Source of the DNA: an uncultured Halioglobus sp.
Lineage (GTDB): Bacteria > Pseudomonadota > Gammaproteobacteria > Pseudomonadales > Halieaceae
DNA length: 8,047 nucleotides
Direction: 5' to 3'
Assembly: GCA_905480565.1 (NCBI GenBank)
Contig: CAJQQW010000396.1
Location: 1 to 8,047, forward strand
Under the pieces are notes generated by a model. It saw only the letters and a list, made by a program, of their open reading frames with translations, did no database searches and was not told the DNA's origin. Of this stretch, positions 7,083-8,047 are shown one piece after another (the stretch's first letter is position 1; each line of letters opens with the position of its first letter). Position numbers and translations under genes: made by a program.

Positions 7083-7472
7083 ATGAATACGCCGCCAAAG
7101 CCAACGTCCATCCAGTTACACAGTCGTTCGCGACAACTGGAGCTCCGTTACGAAGGCGGGCAAACTTATCGCCTTAGCTGCGAGTATCTGCGCGTGTCCT
7201 CGCCCTCCGCCGAAGTTATGGGCCACGGTCCGGGCCAGGAGGTGTTGCAGACGGGCAAGCTAAAAGTCGGAATCACCGCCATCAATCCAGTGGGTAATTA
7301 TGCGCTGCAACTGGTTTTCGACGATGGCCATGATACCGGACTCTACTCGTGGACCTACCTGCATGAGCTCTGCACCGAGCACACTGCACGATGGCAGGCT
7401 TACCTCGATCGACTCAGTGATGCCGGAGCAAGTCGTGATCCCGAGGTTCAGGTGCTGAGACTAGGGAATTAG
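7083..7472 (+). CDS. DUF971 (GBBH-like N-terminal domain) protein, function unknown
   Basis: This 129-residue soluble protein belongs to the DUF971 family, which resembles the N-terminal domain of gamma-butyrobetaine hydroxylase but here stands alone. Family hallmarks are YLRVSSPSAEV at 35-45, HGPGQEVLQTGK at 48-59, INPVGNYAL at 67-75 and FDDGHDTGLYSW at 79-90. It has no signal peptide or membrane segment and no catalytic oxygenase domain. In the human enzyme the equivalent region binds zinc through three cysteines and a histidine. By my alignment the cysteine positions here are serine or valine (S40, S42, V45) while the histidine (H84) remains, so zinc binding by that site is unlikely. It starts 6 bp after hslU with no clear ribosome site, so it is probably coupled to hslU and made on heat shock. 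The linkage to hslU is common in this group. Its role is not known to me. Confidence 0.9.
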   Translation: MNTPPKPTSIQLHSRSRQLELRYEGGQTYRLSCEYLRVSSPSAEVMGHGPGQEVLQTGKLKVGITAINPVGNYALQLVFDDGHDTGLYSWTYLHELCTEHTARWQAYLDRLSDAGASRDPEVQVLRLGN

Positions 7473-7503
7473 CACCCCAAACTACTCACAGCGGGAATGT
7501 CCA

Positions 7504-7532
7504 GTCCGGTAACTGCGCTCGAGAAGCCGGAC
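7504..7532 (+). terminator. Inverted repeat after the DUF971 gene, possible terminator
   Basis: GTCCGG (7504-7509) and CCGGAC (7527-7532) form a perfect 6-bp stem around a 17-nt loop, 32 bp after the DUF971 stop. No T-run follows, so it is not a standard intrinsic terminator. It could still protect the 3' end of hslVU mRNA. It lies just upstream of the candidate ubiE promoter. Confidence 0.25.
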
Positions 7533-7537
7533 ACTAC

Positions 7538-7566
7538 CTGACCCGAGGCAGTCATCAGGCTATACT
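7538..7566 (+). promoter_or_regulatory. Sigma-70 promoter for ubiE
   Basis: CTGACC (7538-7543) and TATACT (7561-7566) are 17 nt apart, the ideal spacing. The -10 box has five of six consensus bases and the -35 four of six. The start point would be near 7573, with a leader of about 26 nt that includes GAGG (7591-7594). A CCTGA/TCAGG inverted repeat (7537-7541, 7555-7559) overlaps the -35 box and spacer. Confidence 0.55.
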
Positions 7567-7598
7567 GCGCTACACATCTCTTATTTCACCGAGGCACT

Positions 7599-8047
7599 AT
7601 GAGCGACAAGGACACCACCCACTTTGGTTTCAAGGAGGTAAAGAAAGACGCCAAGGCAGGCATGGTATCCGATGTATTCCATTCGGTCGCAGCCCGCTAC
7701 GATCTGATGAACGACCTCATGTCGGGGGGCATTCATCGCATCTGGAAGCGCTTCACAATCGAACTGAGTGGGGTACGCAAGGGTAACGCCGTATTGGATA
7801 TCGCAGGCGGAACCGGCGATCTCGCAGCGCGTTTTGCTGAACTGGTCGGATACGAGGGGCGCGTGGTGCTGGCTGATATCAACGCGTCCATGTTGCAAGT
7901 CGGTCGCGATAAACTGCTGGACACGGGGCGTCTGGGCAATATCGAACTCGTGCAGGCCGACGCCCAGTTTTTGCCCTTCCCCGACGATAGCTTTGATTGT
8001 GTCACCATCGCCTTTGGCCTGCGCAACGTCACCGATAAAGACCTTGC
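7599..8047 (+). CDS. ubiE: UbiE C-methyltransferase of ubiquinone/menaquinone synthesis (5' part)
   Basis: UbiE uses S-adenosylmethionine to methylate ring carbon of the demethylated benzoquinol/naphthoquinol precursors of ubiquinone and menaquinone. The gene runs off the window end, so only 149 codons plus two bases are seen, of about 250 expected. The frame has no stop. The N-terminus has THFGFKEV (7-14) and [17 protein letters not shown] (26-42), matching E. coli UbiE. SAM-binding motif I is [10 protein letters not shown] at 65-74, the acidic strand-end residue is D93 in LADIN, and FGLRNVTDK is at 139-147. The ATG has GAGG 4 nt upstream. It has its own promoter, so it probably starts a new unit. 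In gammaproteobacteria ubiJ and ubiB usually follow; they are outside this window. Confidence 0.97.
   Translation, partial: MSDKDTTHFGFKEVKKDAKAGMVSDVFHSVAARYDLMNDLMSGGIHRIWKRFTIELSGVRKGNAVLDIAGGTGDLAARFAELVGYEGRVVLADINASMLQVGRDKLLDTGRLGNIELVQADAQFLPFPDDSFDCVTIAFGLRNVTDKDL

Noticed and set aside
7581..8032. Minus-strand open frames across the ubiE region
   Set aside because: The plus-strand frame from 7599 matches UbiE throughout, including its SAM motif, so the minus frames are shadows.

Overview
This is ordinary, conserved housekeeping chromosome from a gammaproteobacterium. Every gene resembles its Pseudomonas/E. coli counterpart closely. The order rpmE(-) / priA - argS - FtsN-like SPOR gene - hslV - hslU - DUF971 - ubiE is the one I remember for Pseudomonas and the marine Cellvibrionales/Halieaceae-type lineages. 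In Pseudomonas aeruginosa a PHA (polyhydroxyalkanoate) cluster lies between the DUF971 gene and ubiE; here it is absent. The DNA is GC-rich by eye with uniform codon use. I see no mobile element, CRISPR array, RNA gene or sign of recent transfer. The family-level placement is inference from gene order.

Layout. Positions 1-103 hold no gene I can support. The gene for zinc-type ribosomal protein bL31 (rpmE) reads leftward at 104-319. A divergent control region at 320-520 carries a promoter in each direction; the rpmE transcript would have a leader of about 100 nt with hairpins. priA (521-2716) encodes the replication-restart helicase. After a gap of about 120 bp with a possible promoter, argS (2837-4522) is followed 3 bp later by a short FtsN-like membrane protein with a periplasmic SPOR domain (4526-5110). 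A 95-bp gap carries a near-perfect sigma-32 (heat-shock) promoter, then hslV (5206-5745) and hslU (5754-7076), 8 bp apart, encode the two parts of the HslUV protease. A DUF971 gene (7083-7472) follows 6 bp later. A second gap (7473-7598) has a good sigma-70 promoter for ubiE, whose first 149 codons run off the window end at 8047.

How they work together. The genes serve separate core functions: translation (bL31, arginyl-tRNA synthetase), restart of stalled replication forks (PriA), septal division (FtsN-like protein), protein quality control (HslUV) and quinone biosynthesis (UbiE). Spacing suggests units rpmE; priA; argS-ftsN; hslV-hslU-DUF971 under heat-shock control; and ubiE onward. I found no previously undescribed system. 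The points most worth a second look are the regulatory details in the ftsN-hslV gap, the rpmE leader, and the DUF971 protein tied to hslVU.
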